Below, piece by piece: positions 14,537 through 15,067 of a stretch of 15,067 bases of DNA (the first letter of the stretch is position 1; each line of letters opens with the position of its first letter). The stretch spans positions 1 to 15,067 of the forward strand of contig JAITOW010000060.1 of assembly GCA_031289835.1 (NCBI GenBank). Reading direction: 5' to 3'. Source of the DNA: Puniceicoccales bacterium. GTDB lineage: Bacteria > Verrucomicrobiota > Verrucomicrobiia > Opitutales > JAIRKQ01. A model generated the notes under the pieces. The model worked only from the letters and a program-made list of their open reading frames with translations. It did not search any database and was not told the DNA's origin. The position numbers and the translations under genes are program-made.

Positions 14537-14644
14537 AAAACCACTCCTATCACAATGTAAAAGGTCCTTCGAAGCAAATGCCGTTGACAGCACACAAAAA
14601 TAAAAGACAAGTAACAAAACTAACTTGTTCAAGCCAAATTTCAT
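14537..14644 (-). other. In-frame upstream extension of ndk resembling a Sec signal peptide
   Basis: From an ATG at 14642-14644 a stop-free stretch of 36 codons runs directly into ndk. Its translation starts MKFGLNK, continues with a 14-residue hydrophobic core (LVLLLVFYFCVLST), and then gives AFA before SKD, a textbook signal peptidase I site. It lies within the 151-base gap between ychF and the ndk start at 14536. No strong Shine-Dalgarno precedes the ATG, while ndk has a good one inside this stretch. It could be a second, exported form of the kinase, a leader peptide, the remnant of another gene, or chance. Confidence 0.35.
14544..14548 (-). promoter_or_regulatory. Shine-Dalgarno AGGAG deciding the ndk start
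   Basis: AGGAG on the minus strand, 7 bases before the ATG at 14536. It is one of the best ribosome binding sites in the window and supports the short, cytoplasmic form of ndk. Confidence 0.75.
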
Positions 14645-14687
14645 GCACCAAGCTTATGGCAAAAATTTGCTAAATGTCCATAAAAAT

Positions 14688-15067
14688 TTAGCTATTAAAG
14701 CGGAAAATTGCGACATCACCGTCGACAAATTCGTAATCCTTTCCTTCCAAGCGAGCTTTGCCGGCCTCGCGCGCGCCATGCCACCCGGAATATTTTATCA
14801 CATCGTCACAGCTCACAACCTCGGCTTTGATGAACCCCTTTTCGAAATCTCCGTGGATTATGCCAGCGCATTGGGGCGCTTTCATGCCATTTTTGAACGT
14901 CCAGGCACGGGTTTCCTGCTCACCGGTGGTGAAATAGGACGATAAACCGAGCAATGCGTAGGTGCTTCTAATTAGTTGCGAAACTCCGCTGTCCTGCACC
15001 CCCAAATCTCTCAAGAATTCGGCGGCTTCCTTCGAGCTAAGTTCGAACATGTCGGCCTCAATTTGAG
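14688..15067 (-). CDS. ychF: Redox-regulated ATPase YchF (Obg family), C-terminal part
   Basis: The last 126 residues of a conserved ribosome-associated ATPase of the Obg/OLA1 group; the gene runs off the right edge. The C-terminal TGS domain is clearly recognisable: SYFTTGEQETRAWTFKNGMK, APQCAGIIHGDFEKGFIKAE, then VVSCDDVIKYSGWHGAREAG and the terminal GKDYEFVDGDVAIFRFNS. The preceding LSSKEAAEFLRDLGV and STYALLGLSS match the family's linker region. An internal ATG at 15050 is not the start, because the open frame and family similarity continue upstream (IEADMFEL). The protein binds ribosomes and hydrolyses ATP; its precise role is debated. ndk follows 151 bases downstream. Confidence 0.95.
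   Translation of the reverse strand, partial: QIEADMFELSSKEAAEFLRDLGVQDSGVSQLIRSTYALLGLSSYFTTGEQETRAWTFKNGMKAPQCAGIIHGDFEKGFIKAEVVSCDDVIKYSGWHGAREAGKARLEGKDYEFVDGDVAIFRFNS

Overview
The window looks like ordinary chromosome from a Gram-negative bacterium of moderate GC content. The LPS genes (kdsB, two heptosyltransferases, a lipid A acyltransferase) require an outer membrane with a Kdo/heptose inner core. The GatCAB genes and the sequence character of the PNPase, phosphoglucose isomerase and IHF-like proteins fit the PVC group, most likely Verrucomicrobiota (Opitutae-like). That placement is inference from protein resemblance only. No insertion sequence, phage gene, CRISPR array or toxin-antitoxin pair is visible.

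There are five transcription blocks. (1) Minus strand, 3318 down to 1: rpsO, pnp, an IHF/HU-family gene and the start of kdsB, closely spaced. (2) Plus strand, 3571-6256: pgi and an M29 aminopeptidase, tightly coupled. (3) Minus strand, 11800 down to 6555: a GT9 heptosyltransferase, pheT, gatC, gatA and tRNA-Gln(CTG), with short gaps or overlaps throughout. (4) Plus strand, 11873-13825: one long gene fusing a lipid A acyltransferase to a heptosyltransferase II, ended by a clear terminator. (5) Minus strand, 15067 down to 14014: the end of ychF, ndk and tRNA-Leu(TAG). Blocks 1/2 and 3/4 diverge from short intergenic regions with promoter-like sequence. Blocks 2 and 3 converge on a roughly 300-base gene-free stretch that contains an unexplained repeat cluster.

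Functionally the genes fall into RNA turnover and translation (rpsO, pnp, pheT, gatCA, tRNA-Gln, tRNA-Leu, ychF), LPS inner-core and lipid A synthesis (kdsB, GT9, the fusion gene), and central metabolism (pgi, ndk, peptidase). tRNA-Gln lies directly behind two subunits of the enzyme that amidates Glu-tRNA(Gln). The two heptosyltransferases diverge from a shared 72-base region.

The points most worth a second look are the acyltransferase-heptosyltransferase fusion, a signal-peptide-like reading frame that runs in frame into ndk, and the GGTGGAA repeats between the convergent blocks. I did not find a convincing new defence or mobile system.
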